From JAZDRH01 sp047470865 (GTDB taxonomy: Bacteria > Pseudomonadota > Gammaproteobacteria > Pseudomonadales > Pseudomonadaceae): 64,000 nt of DNA. A program made the translations under genes and the position numbers. The stretch lies in contig NZ_JAZDRH010000006.1 in NCBI RefSeq assembly GCF_047470865.1, forward strand, positions 62,001 to 126,000, in the 5' to 3' direction. Position 1 is the first letter of the stretch. Each line of letters opens with the position of its first letter. The notes under the pieces are model-generated. The model did not search any database and was not told the DNA's origin. It saw nothing but the letters and a program-made list of their open reading frames with translations. Of the stretch, positions 1 through 9,385 are shown one piece after another.

Positions 1-854
1 AACAAGGGCGCAATCATAGGCGCATAACCGATACGATAATCTGGATATTTTGGTTGCCAACCTAAGGCTTTAGCCCGTGCATTATCGCAGCGCTTACTGC
101 CCGCCATTGCTGGCATAAACAACGATTCTTTGATTGTAATATTTAATTCTTGTCGCAACCAAGCTAGCACATCTTCTAGCTCTACAGGCAAATCATCATT
201 TACCAGATAGCAGTTATCAATAATTGCGCCAGCTTCACTCTGCGCGAGTAGCGTTAGTAAAAAATCTGCGGCATCTTGCACATGAATACGATTAGTCATT
301 GAGCCTTTATGAGCTGAATAGCCAGCTAAGGCTCTTTGCACTAAATGATCACGATTCGGACCATAAATACCTGAAAGACGTACCACAGTTGCAGGATAAC
401 CACTGGTCTGTGCTAATTGTTCAGCTTCTAACATAAGCTGGCCATTCCAGCGATTAGGTTCTGTTACAGAATCCTCGTTAACCCATTGCCCATCGGTTTG
501 CCCATATACAGCTGTACTGGAAGTAAAAATAAACCGTTTAAGCGGACTTTCATTGTTTGCCAACCAAGTTAAAACGTTCTGTAAACCTTGCACGTAGGCG
601 GCTCGATAACCTTGTTCAGTAAACTCAGAAGCTGCAATAGAGTAGACAACATAGTCATAATCCGTCGGCCAATCGGCAGGTAAGTGACTTGAAGTCACAT
701 CTGCGACAATTTGTCTCGCACTCTCTGGCATTTCCACTATAGTTCTACGCAAGGCATACACCTCCCAGCCCTGCGCTGTTAATCCACGCACTAGACGCAT
801 GCCTAAATCACCACAACCAATGATGAGAATTTTTTGGCATTTTTTTTGTGTCAT
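1..854 (-). CDS. NAD(P)-dependent SDR/epimerase-family protein (YeeZ-like), C-terminus beyond window
   Basis: Reading the minus strand from the ATG at 854 gives an open frame to the window edge, about 284 codons. The N-terminus has the Rossmann nucleotide-binding motif (ILIIGCGDLGMRL, GxGxxG) followed by typical extended-SDR segments, SSTAVYGQ and a later RLSGIYGPNRD. This resembles the YeeZ/NAD-dependent epimerase group, which binds NAD(P); the substrate is unknown. It is divergent from oxyR, with about 80 nt between the start codons, so the two promoters overlap and OxyR could act on this gene (inference). Only the extreme C-terminus is missing. Confidence 0.8.
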   Translation of the reverse strand, partial: MTQKKCQKILIIGCGDLGMRLVRGLTAQGWEVYALRRTIVEMPESARQIVADVTSSHLPADWPTDYDYVVYSIAASEFTEQGYRAAYVQGLQNVLTWLANNESPLKRFIFTSSTAVYGQTDGQWVNEDSVTEPNRWNGQLMLEAEQLAQTSGYPATVVRLSGIYGPNRDHLVQRALAGYSAHKGSMTNRIHVQDAADFLLTLLAQSEAGAIIDNCYLVNDDLPVELEDVLAWLRQELNITIKESLFMPAMAGSKRCDNARAKALGWQPKYPDYRIGYAPMIAPL

Positions 855-934
855 TCTATTGTCCTTTATCCTTTAGACATGGTTTTCATGGTCAACAAAA
901 GATATGCTTGTTCAGTCACCGATGGAATGAAATT

Positions 935-1852
935 ATGACTCTTACTGAATTACGCTATATTGTCACTTTAGCCCAAGAGCAACATTTTGGTCGTGCAGCT
1001 GAGCGCTGTCATGTAAGTCAGCCTACATTATCCGTAGGTGTTAAAAAGCTTGAGGATGAGCTCGGCATTTTAATATTCGAACGCAGTAAAAGCGCAGTTC
1101 GAGTCACACCTGTCGGCGAGGGTATTATCGCCCAAGCACAAAGAGTACTTGAGCAAACACAAAGTATTCGCGAACTAGCACAAGCTGGTAAGGATCAATT
1201 AGCAGCGCCTTTGCGGGTCGGAGCTATTTATACTATTGGGCCTTATTTATTTCCACATTTAATTCCTCAATTACATAAAGTAGCACCTGAAATGCCGCTT
1301 TATATTGAAGAAAACTTCACTCATGTTTTACGTGACAAGCTACGTAATGGCGAACTAGATGCCATTATTGTGGCGTTGCCATTTCAAGATGCAGATATTC
1401 TTACCAAAGCGCTCTACGACGAGCCCTTCTATGTACTGATGTCAGCAGAACATCCGTGGACCCAAAAAACCACTATTAGCAGCAGTTTACTTGATGATAA
1501 GAGCTTGTTGTTACTAGGCGAAGGCCACTGTTTCCGTGATCAAGTATTGGAAGCCTGTCCAACCACTAATAAGGAGCTAGGCTCTAACAGTAAATACACT
1601 ACTGTAGAAGCCAACTCGCTTGAAACTATTCGTCATATGGTGGCATCTGGCTTAGGTGTGTCTGTTCTACCATTATCAGCGGTAGATACGCACCACTATG
1701 CACCTGGCGTTATTGAGGTCCGCCCCATGGAAGAACCTGCTCCAAAACGCACAGTAGCTATTGCTTGGCGCGCTAGCTTTCCTCGCCCTAAAGCAATTGA
1801 AATACTCTCCAATGCCATTAGTGAGTGCTCATTAGCGCGTAAAACTCAGTAG
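935..1852 (+). CDS. oxyR: hydrogen peroxide-sensing LysR-type regulator OxyR
   Basis: A 305-residue LysR-family regulator that activates peroxide-defence genes when oxidised. The N-terminal winged helix-turn-helix (LTELRYIVTLAQEQHFGRAA) is followed by a periplasmic-binding-type effector domain. Counting from the ATG at 935, the redox pair falls at Cys199 and Cys208 (GHCF...EAC), the positions known for E. coli OxyR, which makes the name secure. The frame is open further upstream, but the ATG at 935 has a purine-rich site (gatggaatg) and gives the canonical N-terminus MTLTELRY. recG starts 3 nt after its stop, so the two are probably co-transcribed; oxyR-recG adjacency is common in Pseudomonas. 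Confidence 0.95.
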   Translation: MTLTELRYIVTLAQEQHFGRAAERCHVSQPTLSVGVKKLEDELGILIFERSKSAVRVTPVGEGIIAQAQRVLEQTQSIRELAQAGKDQLAAPLRVGAIYTIGPYLFPHLIPQLHKVAPEMPLYIEENFTHVLRDKLRNGELDAIIVALPFQDADILTKALYDEPFYVLMSAEHPWTQKTTISSSLLDDKSLLLLGEGHCFRDQVLEACPTTNKELGSNSKYTTVEANSLETIRHMVASGLGVSVLPLSAVDTHHYAPGVIEVRPMEEPAPKRTVAIAWRASFPRPKAIEILSNAISECSLARKTQ

Positions 1853-1855
1853 TCT

Positions 1856-3928
1856 ATGTCTGATCTTTCTCAACTCTCTATTACTACTCTAAAAGGAGTA
1901 GGTGCAGCCCTGGCTGAAAAATTAAAGAAGGTTGGCATTGAAACCTTGCAAGATATGCTGTTTCATTTACCTTTACGTTACCAAGACCGCACTCGCATTG
2001 TTCCCATTGCCGCCTTGCGTCCAGGTCAAGATGCGGTTATTGAGGGCAGTGTAGCTGTTACTGATGTTTCCATGGGGCGCCGCCGTAGCCTAGTAGTACG
2101 CTTACAAGATTCAACAGGCAGCATAGTGCTTCGCTTTTTCCATTTTAGCACAGCACAAAAAAATGGCTTTGCTAAAGGCACTAAGGTTCGTTGTTACGGG
2201 GAAGTTCGCCCTGGCGCCAGTGGATTAGAAATTTATCATCCTGAGTACCGTACAGAGCAACAGGATACTGGCCCTTTAGAGCAGACACTAACTGCTATCT
2301 ACCCTTTAACAGAAGGCCTAACTCAACAACGTATGCGTTTGTTGGCCAGCCAAACATTAGAACACTTAACACCGCGCAACTTGCCTGATTGGATGCCTTC
2401 TGCCTTAGCAGAGAAATATCACTTAGGCCCACTTAATGAGGCTATTCGTTATCTACACCAACCACCACAGGATGCCAATCTTGCAGAGCTTGCCGAAGGT
2501 CAACATTGGGCGCAAAAACGCTTAGCCTTTGAAGAACTATTAACTCACCAGTTATCTTTGCAGCGTTTACGTGAACAAATGCGAGAGCAGCTTGCTCCTC
2601 AGTTAGCACCTAGCACCTATTTAGTGAATCAGTTTTTAGAAAATCTAGGGTTTAGCCCAACCAATGCACAAAAACGTGTAGGCGCTGAGATTGCTTGGGA
2701 TTTAGCCCAATCGCTGCCTATGCTACGTTTAGTCCAAGGTGATGTAGGCGCAGGAAAAACCGTAGTCGCTGCGATTGCTGCTTTGCAAGCGCTAGAAGCG
2801 GGTTATCAAGTGGCGTTGATGGCACCAACAGAGATTCTTGCTGAGCAGCATTTTATCAACTTCAGCAAATGGCTTGCCCCGCTAAATATCGAGGTAGCTT
2901 GGCTAGCTGGCAAACTAAAAGGCAAAGCACGCGCGGCAGCGCTTGAGCAAATTGCCAACGGCACGCCTATGGTTGTAGGCACCCACGCACTCTTTCAAGC
3001 AGAAGTGCAGTTTAAAAATCTAGCCTTAGCTATTATTGATGAGCAGCATAGGTTTGGCGTGCAACAGCGTTTGGCTTTGCGCCAAAAAGGGGTTGAAGGC
3101 CGTTTAAGCCCGCACCAACTTATCATGACCGCTACACCTATTCCCCGCACGCTCGCCATGAGCGCTTATGCCGATTTAGATACTTCGGTTTTAGATGAGC
3201 TTCCTCCAGGCAGAACTCCTGTGAATACCGTGGTGTTAGCCGATAGCAAGCGCCCTGATATAATTGAGCGGGTACGCCTAGCTTGCGCTGAAGGTCGACA
3301 AGCCTATTGGGTATGCACGCTCATTGAAGAATCAGAAGAACTCACCTGCCAAGCCGCTCAAACCACCTTTGAGGAATTACAACTTGCATTAGTAGGCTTG
3401 TCTGTTGGGTTAATTCATGGGCGCATGAAACCTGCAGAAAAAGCGCAGGTTATGGAGTCCTTTAAAGCAGGAGAGCTACAACTACTTGTGGCAACGACAG
3501 TTATTGAGGTGGGCGTTGATGTGCCTAATGCCAGTTTAATGGTGATTGAAAACCCAGAGCGTTTAGGTTTGGCGCAACTACATCAGTTACGAGGTCGCGT
3601 TGGGCGAGGCAGTGCCGCTAGCCATTGTGTACTGCTCTATCATCCACCTTTATCGCATATTGGACGCGAACGTTTAGCTATTATGCGAGAAACCAATGAC
3701 GGCTTTATTATTGCTGAGCGTGATTTAGAGCTGCGTGGACCAGGTGAAATGCTAGGAACACGTCAAACTGGGCTACTTCAATTTAAAGTAGCCGATCTTA
3801 TGCGTGATGCTGCTTTACTACCTAATGTGCGTGAAGCAGCCATTGAATTAATGCGCTCCTATCCTGACCACGCCAGCCCACTGCTTGATCGTTGGTTAAG
3901 GTATGGGCAAGAGTATGGCCAAGTTTAA
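1856..3928 (+). CDS. recG: ATP-dependent DNA helicase RecG
   Basis: A 690-residue superfamily 2 helicase of normal RecG length, which remodels stalled forks and branched DNA. An N-terminal wedge/OB region (VIEGSVAVTDVSMGRRRSLVV) precedes helicase motifs: Walker A GDVGAGKT, DEQHRFG (motif II), TATPIPRT (motif III) and a C-terminal QLRGRVGRG (motif VI). The RecG-specific C-terminal part with the ERDLELRGPGEMLGTRQ segment is intact. It follows oxyR by 3 nt and converges on the hydrolase gene on the other strand, overlapping its stop by 4 nt, so no separate terminator is visible. Confidence 0.96.
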   Translation: MSDLSQLSITTLKGVGAALAEKLKKVGIETLQDMLFHLPLRYQDRTRIVPIAALRPGQDAVIEGSVAVTDVSMGRRRSLVVRLQDSTGSIVLRFFHFSTAQKNGFAKGTKVRCYGEVRPGASGLEIYHPEYRTEQQDTGPLEQTLTAIYPLTEGLTQQRMRLLASQTLEHLTPRNLPDWMPSALAEKYHLGPLNEAIRYLHQPPQDANLAELAEGQHWAQKRLAFEELLTHQLSLQRLREQMREQLAPQLAPSTYLVNQFLENLGFSPTNAQKRVGAEIAWDLAQSLPMLRLVQGDVGAGKTVVAAIAALQALEAGYQVALMAPTEILAEQHFINFSKWLAPLNIEVAWLAGKLKGKARAAALEQIANGTPMVVGTHALFQAEVQFKNLALAIIDEQHRFGVQQRLALRQKGVEGRLSPHQLIMTATPIPRTLAMSAYADLDTSVLDELPPGRTPVNTVVLADSKRPDIIERVRLACAEGRQAYWVCTLIEESEELTCQAAQTTFEELQLALVGLSVGLIHGRMKPAEKAQVMESFKAGELQLLVATTVIEVGVDVPNASLMVIENPERLGLAQLHQLRGRVGRGSAASHCVLLYHPPLSHIGRERLAIMRETNDGFIIAERDLELRGPGEMLGTRQTGLLQFKVADLMRDAALLPNVREAAIELMRSYPDHASPLLDRWLRYGQEYGQV

Positions 3929-4797
3929 TCAATAAGGAAGCGTTTCATTAGCTGCGCGGTTTCTTCTGGCGTTCCTTGCATAAAACAATGGTCACCCACC
4001 ACTTCTTGCGTTGACACATTAGTTTTGCTCGCTGACCAACGTAATGCGGACTGTCGGACAAAAGGAAAGGTTTTATCTGCATACAGAATACGCACAGGTA
4101 TGCCAATGCTAAATATCGACTTCCATAGTTTATTGGGCGTGCTGGAAAAAATCTTTGCTTCCAAACTAGGTCGACATTTCAGTTGCACCCCACCTTGTAC
4201 CTCCATCATGGCATGATTGACGTAAGCCCACATTGAGTCATCTGTCCAATATTTAAACACTCCACGCGGACGCAACGCAGAAAAAGCAGCTTCTTTGCTA
4301 GGCCATTGGTTACGTCGGCGTGCGGCGCTTTTAGCCAGTGAATGTTGCTTGCTTAAACCAAGCCAACTTAAGCTTTGCATAAGAAAAATCATACGTGGCG
4401 AGAAGAATACAGGGTCCAGCAAAATAATTTTATTAAATAAACGAGGATTCTCTGCGGCCATCAAGCTAGTTAATACCGCGCCTAAACTATGCCCTGCACC
4501 GTAAATAGGTACATTGCCAAAAATACCGCGGCGTTTTTGAAATACCTCGGCAGCTAATTGGGCATTACGGTTCCAGCCTAAAAACTTCTTACCATGCTCA
4601 CTATCACCATGCCCTTGAATATCACATAACCACAAATCAAAGCTTTCTGATAAATGCTTTAACATGGGTTCGTAGGTTCGACAACAAAAACCATTGCCAT
4701 GCAAAAAGTGTAAAACGGGTTTACCTGTTGGCGTACTATGCCAACCCGTTAAGCTAATACCTGCTGATACCTGTTCTTTCCACGCCACTAATTGCAT
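3925..4797 (-). CDS. alpha/beta hydrolase
   Basis: A serine hydrolase of the alpha/beta fold, about 290 aa. The oxyanion-hole motif HGNGF is near residue 35, the nucleophile elbow is GAGHSLGAV, an aspartate lies in the RILYADKTF region and the catalytic histidine is in VGDHCFMQG. The substrate cannot be told. The start at 4797 is preferred over an upstream in-frame codon at 4824 because AAGGA sits about 8 nt before it and it avoids overlap with the GTPase gene, which ends at 4809. It is probably in one transcript with that GTPase and faces recG tail to tail. Confidence 0.85.
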   Translation of the reverse strand: MQLVAWKEQVSAGISLTGWHSTPTGKPVLHFLHGNGFCCRTYEPMLKHLSESFDLWLCDIQGHGDSEHGKKFLGWNRNAQLAAEVFQKRRGIFGNVPIYGAGHSLGAVLTSLMAAENPRLFNKIILLDPVFFSPRMIFLMQSLSWLGLSKQHSLAKSAARRRNQWPSKEAAFSALRPRGVFKYWTDDSMWAYVNHAMMEVQGGVQLKCRPSLEAKIFSSTPNKLWKSIFSIGIPVRILYADKTFPFVRQSALRWSASKTNVSTQEVVGDHCFMQGTPEETAQLMKRFLID

Positions 4798-4808
4798 TAT
4801 TGTGTTCC

Positions 4809-5774
4809 TTATTGCGCATGACAAAATGCGAGTTCAGCCGTCAGTTGCTGCTGGTTTTGCGCCTTATCAAAAATAAGTTCTATGCGGCTATCATTGCGCC
4901 ACTCACTCGTTTGCCACTGAACTGCCTGCCCAGCAGTAAGATTGAAACTTAAGCAGCCAGCATTGGTTTGAACCACAGCTTTTGCCCGTAAAAATTGCTG
5001 GCAAGACAACCATAGCTGCAATTTTAATAAATCAAATTGAATGCTATTGTGCCAACGCCAACCTATACTCCACCCTTGCTGCGCCTCTGTCACTGCACAA
5101 AAAGGCTTAGATGGATCTAACCAAAGACTATTCAATACTTTAGCTGTAGGCTGGGCTAATTCAATTGTTTGTTCTGCTGCAATACGTGTTGAACCTGCAA
5201 TTAGGCGCCAATCAAGCTGTGCATGTGCAACACTGGTAATAGCAAAATCATGCCATTGCTGTTGCACTTGAGTTAATTCAGCTGCACTTAACTGATCACA
5301 CTTATTCAGCACCACTAAACCTGCTTTTCGTGCAACCTCCATCTGCTCTGCTGTTAATTCGCGTCCTTGCACTTGAGCTTTAGCATCTACTACATAAGTA
5401 AGTGGCTGCAGTGCTAAAACCTGCTGCCAGGGTAGTCGTTCTAATTGCTGCATAATTTGCAGAGGATGCCCTAACCCAGAAGGCTCGATAAACAAACGCT
5501 GAGCCTTACTCGCGTTCAGTAAACGCGTTAAACCTACCTGAAAAGGTACGCCATTAACACAACACACACAGCCACCAGCTACCTCGTGCAAGGTGACGCC
5601 ATCACCATCTTGAGCTAACAAAGCGGCATCCAGACCAATTTGTCCAAACTCATTAATAAGCACTGCCCAACGCTCATGTTTAGGTTTATTGTTTAACATA
5701 AAGCGCAATAGGCTGGTTTTGCCTACACCCAGTTGCCCGCAAACAATGTGTGTTGGAATATTTTCGTGCAACAT
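4809..5774 (-). CDS. CobW/G3E-family GTPase, putative metal chaperone
   Basis: A G3E P-loop GTPase of 321 aa, or 325 if the upstream GTG at 5786 is used. The Walker A is CGQLGVGKTSL, the family metal-binding motif is GGCVCCVNG (CxCC), and the guanine-specificity motif is VVLNKCDQ. The C-terminal CobW_C region is present but poorly conserved. Related proteins (YjiA, ZNG1-type) load zinc or another metal into client proteins. No Zur box or zinc-dependent paralogue is visible nearby, so the metal and client are not assignable. It lies upstream of, and likely in one operon with, the alpha/beta hydrolase. Confidence 0.85.
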   Translation of the reverse strand: MLHENIPTHIVCGQLGVGKTSLLRFMLNNKPKHERWAVLINEFGQIGLDAALLAQDGDGVTLHEVAGGCVCCVNGVPFQVGLTRLLNASKAQRLFIEPSGLGHPLQIMQQLERLPWQQVLALQPLTYVVDAKAQVQGRELTAEQMEVARKAGLVVLNKCDQLSAAELTQVQQQWHDFAITSVAHAQLDWRLIAGSTRIAAEQTIELAQPTAKVLNSLWLDPSKPFCAVTEAQQGWSIGWRWHNSIQFDLLKLQLWLSCQQFLRAKAVVQTNAGCLSFNLTAGQAVQWQTSEWRNDSRIELIFDKAQNQQQLTAELAFCHAQ

Positions 5775-5872
5775 AGCCGTTTCCACAATGATACCCTAGA
5801 CGATTAGCCAGCAAGGCTATACCTTATCCTTGCTTGGACTAAGTTTTAAACTATTTTTATAAGGTTTGTTTC

Positions 5873-6226
5873 ATGCGTGTGTTTATTTTGCTGATGTTGT
5901 TTTCTCTACCTACGTTAACTTGGGCAAAGGCCTGTGTGATTACCAGTAAATCTGAAAACCTATCGGTCACCCTGTGTCAGCAAAATCGAAATATTCCTGA
6001 GCAAATGTTTAAAGATGGCTTTTGTCAACCACAGTTAAAGGGTCAAGAAGTTAGCGTAAAGCATGTGGATCTTTGTCCTAAAGAGTCTTATGGCGTTTGT
6101 CGCAACGCCAAAGTAGGTGGCGTGGCTTATACCTATGATATCCACTACTACGGCGTCGCTAGTGATGCTGTATTTTTAAAGGCGGCCTGTGAAACACAGC
6201 ATCAAGGTACTTGGGTAACCCGCTGA
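5873..6226 (+). CDS. small exported cysteine-containing protein of unknown function
   Basis: A 117-residue protein with a clear signal peptide (about residues 1-18, ending TWA before KACVI). The mature part contains six cysteines (AC, LC, FC, LC, VC, AC), fitting a disulfide-bonded periplasmic protein. It sits upstream of the periplasmic oxidase gene dsbA in the same direction, but a 200-nt gap separates them, so co-transcription is not assured. I do not recognise the family. The ATG at 5873 follows the purine-rich stretch aaggtttgtttc. Confidence 0.7.
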   Translation: MRVFILLMLFSLPTLTWAKACVITSKSENLSVTLCQQNRNIPEQMFKDGFCQPQLKGQEVSVKHVDLCPKESYGVCRNAKVGGVAYTYDIHYYGVASDAVFLKAACETQHQGTWVTR

Positions 6227-6428
6227 ATAAACACAGATATTCAAAGCCGCTTATTTAATTTATCGTTAATACATCCCAGTTAAATTTTTACATTTAGTTT
6301 AACTGTTACTGATTTCACTGGCTAAACTTAGCTATACTCAATTACAACTTGCAACACGCATTCCATCATGGAACCGAGAGAATCGCCTTCGTCCGTATGC
6401 GATGCACCTTTAATTATATGGAGTCCTC

Positions 6429-7067
6429 ATGCGTAAACTTATCCTTGGCCTAACTTTAGCCTGCGCTAGCTTAGCTGGCACTACTGCCATTGCAGCCCCT
6501 AGCATTCAAGCCGGTGTTGAATACCAAGTCCTAAAGAATAAAGTACCTGTCGCTGATGAAAGCAAAATTGAAGTGGTTGAAATGTTTTGGTATGGCTGCC
6601 CACATTGCAACCAGTTAGAGCCCTTTGTCACCAACTGGCAAAAAAACCTTCCTGAGGACGTAAAATTAGTACGTGTTCCTGCAATGTTTGGTGGCGTATG
6701 GGATATTCATGGCCAATTATTTTTAACCTTAGAAGCACTAAAAGTCGATTCCCAATTACATAGCAAAGTATTTGACGCTATCCACAAAGAACGCCGCCAA
6801 TTAAAAGACTACACTGACATTGAAAAATTTATTGTTGAAATTGGCGTTGATAAAGACAAATTCAGCAAAATGTGGAACTCATTTGCCATTAAAGGACAAA
6901 TGGACAAAGCACGTAAGCTAGCGCTTGCCTATCAAGTACAAGGTGTTCCTGTAATGGTTGTAGATGGCCAATACTTATTTGATATTGGTACTGCAGGTGG
7001 TTTACAAGAAACTACTCAAGTCGCTGACCAGCTGATTGACATGGTACGTACTGCTAAAGCCAAATAA
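6429..7067 (+). CDS. dsbA: thiol:disulfide interchange protein DsbA
   Basis: A periplasmic thioredoxin-fold oxidase of 212 aa that introduces disulfides into exported proteins. The signal peptide covers residues 1-22 (TTAIAA, cleavage before APS). The active site is Cys57-Pro-His-Cys60 within FWYGCPHC, and the cis-proline loop is QGVPVMVV. A good GGAG ribosome-binding site precedes the ATG at 6429. DsbA is needed for type IV pilus assembly in Pseudomonas, which fits the nearby pil genes, though they are not co-regulated as far as can be seen. The nuclease gene follows by 17 nt, the same order as in Pseudomonas. Confidence 0.95.
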   Translation: MRKLILGLTLACASLAGTTAIAAPSIQAGVEYQVLKNKVPVADESKIEVVEMFWYGCPHCNQLEPFVTNWQKNLPEDVKLVRVPAMFGGVWDIHGQLFLTLEALKVDSQLHSKVFDAIHKERRQLKDYTDIEKFIVEIGVDKDKFSKMWNSFAIKGQMDKARKLALAYQVQGVPVMVVDGQYLFDIGTAGGLQETTQVADQLIDMVRTAKAK

Positions 7068-7084
7068 GCCGTACAAGGTGGTTT

Positions 7085-7936
7085 ATGTTAATAAAATTAC
7101 CACCATTGAAAGAGCGGCTGGTTGAGGTTTGCCAGCCGCAAGTTAACTTTCAATGGCTTGAGCAACAAAAAAAGCCAACTAATGCGCTGTCATTGCGCTT
7201 ATTGAGCTTTAATATCCAAGTTGGCATAACCACGGCTTCTTACAAACATTATCTGACCCGTAGCTGGCAGCATGTATTGCCCAACCATAATCGCCAGCGC
7301 AATCTAAGTAAAATTGCCGCATTACTTAACCAATACGATATTGTGGCGCTACAAGAAGTTGATGGTGGTAGCTTGCGCTCAGGTTACATTAACCAAGTTG
7401 AATATCTCTCTATCCTTGGTTGTTTCCCTTTCTGGTATCAGCAACTCAATCGCAACTTGGGACATTTTGCTCAACATAGCAATGGCTTATTGAGCCGTTT
7501 TCAGCCGCATCATTTAGAAAACCATAAGCTTCCTGGCCCTGCTGGGCGCGGTGCTATTTTGATGCAGGTAGGCGAGGGTAAAGAAGCGCTAGCTATTGTG
7601 ATGATGCACTTGGCTTTAGGCTCACGTACACGCAACAAACAACTAGCGTATATCCGTGAAATTACCCAAGCTTATAAACATGTTGTGCTTATGGGAGATA
7701 TGAATACTCCAGTTGATGATTTACTTTTGCATTCACCTTTAAATACTATGGATTTACGCGCACCTCAGGCGCTAGCTACTTTTCCTAGCTGGAACCCGCA
7801 ACGTTGCCTAGATCATATTTTGATTACGCCTGAGCTAGACATTGAGAATGTGCGCGTACTGTCTGAGCGTATTTCTGATCACCTGCCAGTGGCTTTAGAT
7901 CTAAAACTACCAACAGGCATCTTTAAATTAAATTAA
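7085..7936 (+). CDS. endonuclease/exonuclease/phosphatase family protein
   Basis: A 283-residue member of the EEP (DNase I-like, Mg-dependent phosphoesterase) superfamily. Its motifs are RLLSFNIQVG at the start of the domain, ALQEVDGG (catalytic Glu), VVLMGDMNTP (Asp and Asn) and the C-terminal ISDHLPV (Asp-His pair). No signal peptide or transmembrane segment is seen, so it is probably cytoplasmic; substrates in this superfamily range from DNA to phospholipids and are not assignable here. It lies 17 nt behind dsbA, as in Pseudomonas. Its 3' end overlaps the convergent chpC by 9 nt. Confidence 0.85.
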   Translation: MLIKLPPLKERLVEVCQPQVNFQWLEQQKKPTNALSLRLLSFNIQVGITTASYKHYLTRSWQHVLPNHNRQRNLSKIAALLNQYDIVALQEVDGGSLRSGYINQVEYLSILGCFPFWYQQLNRNLGHFAQHSNGLLSRFQPHHLENHKLPGPAGRGAILMQVGEGKEALAIVMMHLALGSRTRNKQLAYIREITQAYKHVVLMGDMNTPVDDLLLHSPLNTMDLRAPQALATFPSWNPQRCLDHILITPELDIENVRVLSERISDHLPVALDLKLPTGIFKLN

Positions 7937-8395
7937 GCCAAGCTCGGCTAGTTTATTTTCAAGGCCTTGCAAGTCTGGAATGCGTGCCTGTACTTGCCCT
8001 AACTTTACGGCACTGAGTTCCAAACCTTCTGGCTTTACTGATAAATCATAATCAATTTGATCATCAACCTTAATTGCACTAGGCAATCCACGCAAAGCAA
8101 TAGCTAAAAACTTACAGTTCTCGCGCCCGCCAATGGCATTAATAATCGCAATATAAGAAATGCGGTATTTACCAGAATAACTGGTTTCAGCACTTTCAAA
8201 TGAGATCAGTGGTAGTTTTAATTCGCGCCAGCTAATTACTCCTAATAACCAACTAGGGGCATCATGCACGGGTTCTACGTGACGAATTGTTTCGACTACT
8301 TCTGCTATTAATACGTTGGGAATTAATAACGAACGATCACTTAAAGGCAATAATAAGCCACGTATTTCAGTACTGCTTTCTACGTCTTCACTCAT
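7928..8395 (-). CDS. chpC: chemotaxis coupling protein ChpC (CheW-like)
   Basis: A 155-residue CheW-domain protein, the last gene of the Pil-Chp cluster. CheW-type features are LLLPLSDRSLLIPNVLIAEVV at the start, the WLLGVISWRELKLPLISFE core and a C-terminal VQARIPDLQ. In Pseudomonas aeruginosa ChpC is an auxiliary coupling protein between the PilJ receptor and the ChpA kinase. It lies 15 nt downstream of chpB, consistent with one transcript from pilG through chpC. The gene ends tail to tail with the nuclease gene, overlapping by 9 nt. Confidence 0.88.
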   Translation of the reverse strand: MSEDVESSTEIRGLLLPLSDRSLLIPNVLIAEVVETIRHVEPVHDAPSWLLGVISWRELKLPLISFESAETSYSGKYRISYIAIINAIGGRENCKFLAIALRGLPSAIKVDDQIDYDLSVKPEGLELSAVKLGQVQARIPDLQGLENKLAELGLI

Positions 8396-8410
8396 AATAA
8401 ATCTCTCTTA

Positions 8411-9385
8411 TCACGCCGCCGTATTCAAATGCGTTAATAGCTGCTCAGCTAAGGCTAAAGGCGTACCACTGAAGCTTGTTAAGCCTGTGCTGTTAATATA
8501 GTTAGGTACAAAGTCAACTTGGCTAGTGGCAGGATCCTGAATCCAAATTTGCATACCTTGGCGCTTAGCATAAAGCAAACTATCAGCACCATCTAAACCT
8601 AACCCGCTAAAAAATATGACACCACTGGCTTGTGTATATTCTTGCGCTACGGCTTTCATTGCAGCACTGGCAGAAGGTATGTAGTTAGATACTGTATTGA
8701 GATGTTGGTCAAAATGGACTTGCCCACCTTGCAGAGAAAAAATAGGCGTCGGTGGTGCTATTAATACTTGCCCTGTTGCCAAAACTTCACCTGTTGTCAA
8801 AACCTCGACTGGCATTTGAATATGCGGCTGTAAGAATTTTTGCAATTCTTCTGGCGCATTCAGCATATGCTGAACATAGATAAAAGTTAGTGGCAGGTTT
8901 GCCGGTAAACTCGCTAAAAATTCAGTTACTGCTGGAATAGCGCCTTTATCACCCACTAGTAACCAAACATTATGCTCTGTTGGTAGGTTTGTAGGCTTTG
9001 TTAGCAGCTGAGACTGTGTCAGTGAAATAGCTGAGAAATCATACTCTCTTTCTAAAGCACTACGACCAATGGCTTGCTCCACTTTTTTATATAAGTAGGT
9101 GCCTGCTAGTGCAAAGTTATCTTTTAAATCTGAACACAATCTACCTTCACCCATCAAAACAGGTGCCTCATTTTGATCAAGCAACGTATCAAGAATAGGA
9201 AGATCTACATCTTCACTAATGGCAAGCAACCAAAGATCAGTTTTACATGCCATTACTGTTGCATCTTCCAGTTCTGCAATATGCTCGTTCAGCACAACCT
9301 GATAACCATGCAACGCTAATACATTTTGTATTAGCGGCATTTTTTCAGGCTGATCAACAACAACCGCAACTCGCAAATTGCTCAT
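8411..9385 (-). CDS. chpB: ChpB, CheB-like methylesterase, probably catalytically impaired
   Basis: A 324-residue protein in the chpB position with an N-terminal degenerate receiver-like region (about 1-120) and a C-terminal CheB-type domain. CheB methylesterases use a Ser-His-Asp triad. The His is present in FIYVQHM and the Asp in SGLGLDGAD, but where the nucleophile motif (normally GASxGG) should be the sequence reads LLVGDKGAIPAV, with no serine. The protein therefore probably cannot demethylate receptors, unless alignment places another serine at the site. Its start overlaps the end of chpA (ATGA). Together with the missing pilK, this suggests the methylation branch of adaptation is lost. 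Confidence 0.85.
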   Translation of the reverse strand: MSNLRVAVVVDQPEKMPLIQNVLALHGYQVVLNEHIAELEDATVMACKTDLWLLAISEDVDLPILDTLLDQNEAPVLMGEGRLCSDLKDNFALAGTYLYKKVEQAIGRSALEREYDFSAISLTQSQLLTKPTNLPTEHNVWLLVGDKGAIPAVTEFLASLPANLPLTFIYVQHMLNAPEELQKFLQPHIQMPVEVLTTGEVLATGQVLIAPPTPIFSLQGGQVHFDQHLNTVSNYIPSASAAMKAVAQEYTQASGVIFFSGLGLDGADSLLYAKRQGMQIWIQDPATSQVDFVPNYINSTGLTSFSGTPLALAEQLLTHLNTAA